Assembly (NCBI GenBank): GCA_963170055.1
Contig: CAUJGJ010000329.1
Location: forward strand, 1-64,000
Reading direction: 5' to 3'
Origin: Halisarca cf. caerulea
Lineage: Eukaryota > Porifera > Demospongiae > Chondrillida > Halisarcidae
DNA: 64,000 bases
The translations under genes and the position numbers were made by a program. The number at the start of each line of letters is the position of its first letter. The first letter of the stretch is position 1. Positions 63,577 to 64,000 of this stretch are shown here, in pieces. The notes below the pieces were generated by a model, which was not told the origin of the DNA, ran no database searches, and saw nothing but the letters and a program-made list of their open reading frames with translations.

Positions 63577-64000
63577 TTTGCAGAATGTTCACATTGGTAT
63601 CATGGTACTGTGCATGACGTGTATGGCATATGCCTGAAAATTATTGGCAGATATTTCATTCACCTTCATGCAATTCACTGATCATATAATGCGTCTTAAA
63701 ATTGGATCTTAAGTTTGTAGGATCCCGTGAATCCTCCCAGTTCAAGAAACCTGCTGCGTACTATAATGTTTAGAGAATTAATGATTTTGGTATTGTGGTA
63801 ACAAGGTAACTACCTTCTTTTTCTGATATACATCTGATATGGATTAATTTATACTAATAGATACTACATGTTATATTATTAAACTTAAATTTAAAATGAA
63901 ATTCAATCACAATTAATAATGAAATTAAAATTCACACATTTACAGTACGAGGTAAAAAAATTAATTTTTGAAGTTGAAGTGATGAGGTTTAATTGCTGAA

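Overview
The window is intron-rich nuclear DNA of a multicellular animal. Every protein-coding exon can be joined through GT...AG introns with matching phase. The three main genes (LRRK1-type Roco kinase, OSTF1, HELZ/HELZ2-type helicase) are animal genes. The long introns are full of (TG)n tracts, minisatellites and small inverted-repeat elements, and the LTR element is a Ty3/gypsy type common in invertebrates. I lean towards a marine invertebrate, possibly a sponge, but the sequence alone does not settle the phylum.

Layout, all main genes on the + strand. (1) From before base 516 to 35671: 21 exons of an LRRK1-like gene, lacking its 5' end. They encode at least 1737 residues in the order LRR, Roc GTPase, COR, protein kinase, WD40-like C-terminus, and are followed by an AATAAA signal at 35760. 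(2) 36942-37415: a possible two-exon small gene, or alternatively a 5' leader exon of OSTF1. (3) 38241-44644: a complete 11-exon OSTF1 gene, 213 residues, with SH3 and ankyrin repeats. (4) 45010 (approx.) to beyond 63001: a HELZ2-like gene with CCCH zinc fingers and a UPF1-type superfamily 1 helicase core, whose 3' end lies outside the window. An intact 4.3-kb Ty3/gypsy LTR retrotransposon (50581-54879) sits in this gene, exactly on a splice acceptor.

The introns carry most of the unexpected content: a 3.18-kb terminal-inverted-repeat element inside a 50-bp minisatellite (24024-27201), a decayed hAT-like element (9661-10662), more than a dozen pogo/Tc1-like and hAT-like MITEs, three copies of a tRNA-derived SINE (one apparently expanded into a minisatellite), several long foldback hairpins that could be small-RNA precursors, a 38-bp perfect palindrome, and (TG)n tracts that often start at or just after splice donors.

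Functional links between the three genes are not evident. LRRK1 (vesicle and cytoskeletal signalling kinase), OSTF1 (adaptor) and the helicase (RNA-binding/coactivator type) look like ordinary collinear neighbours, not a pathway.
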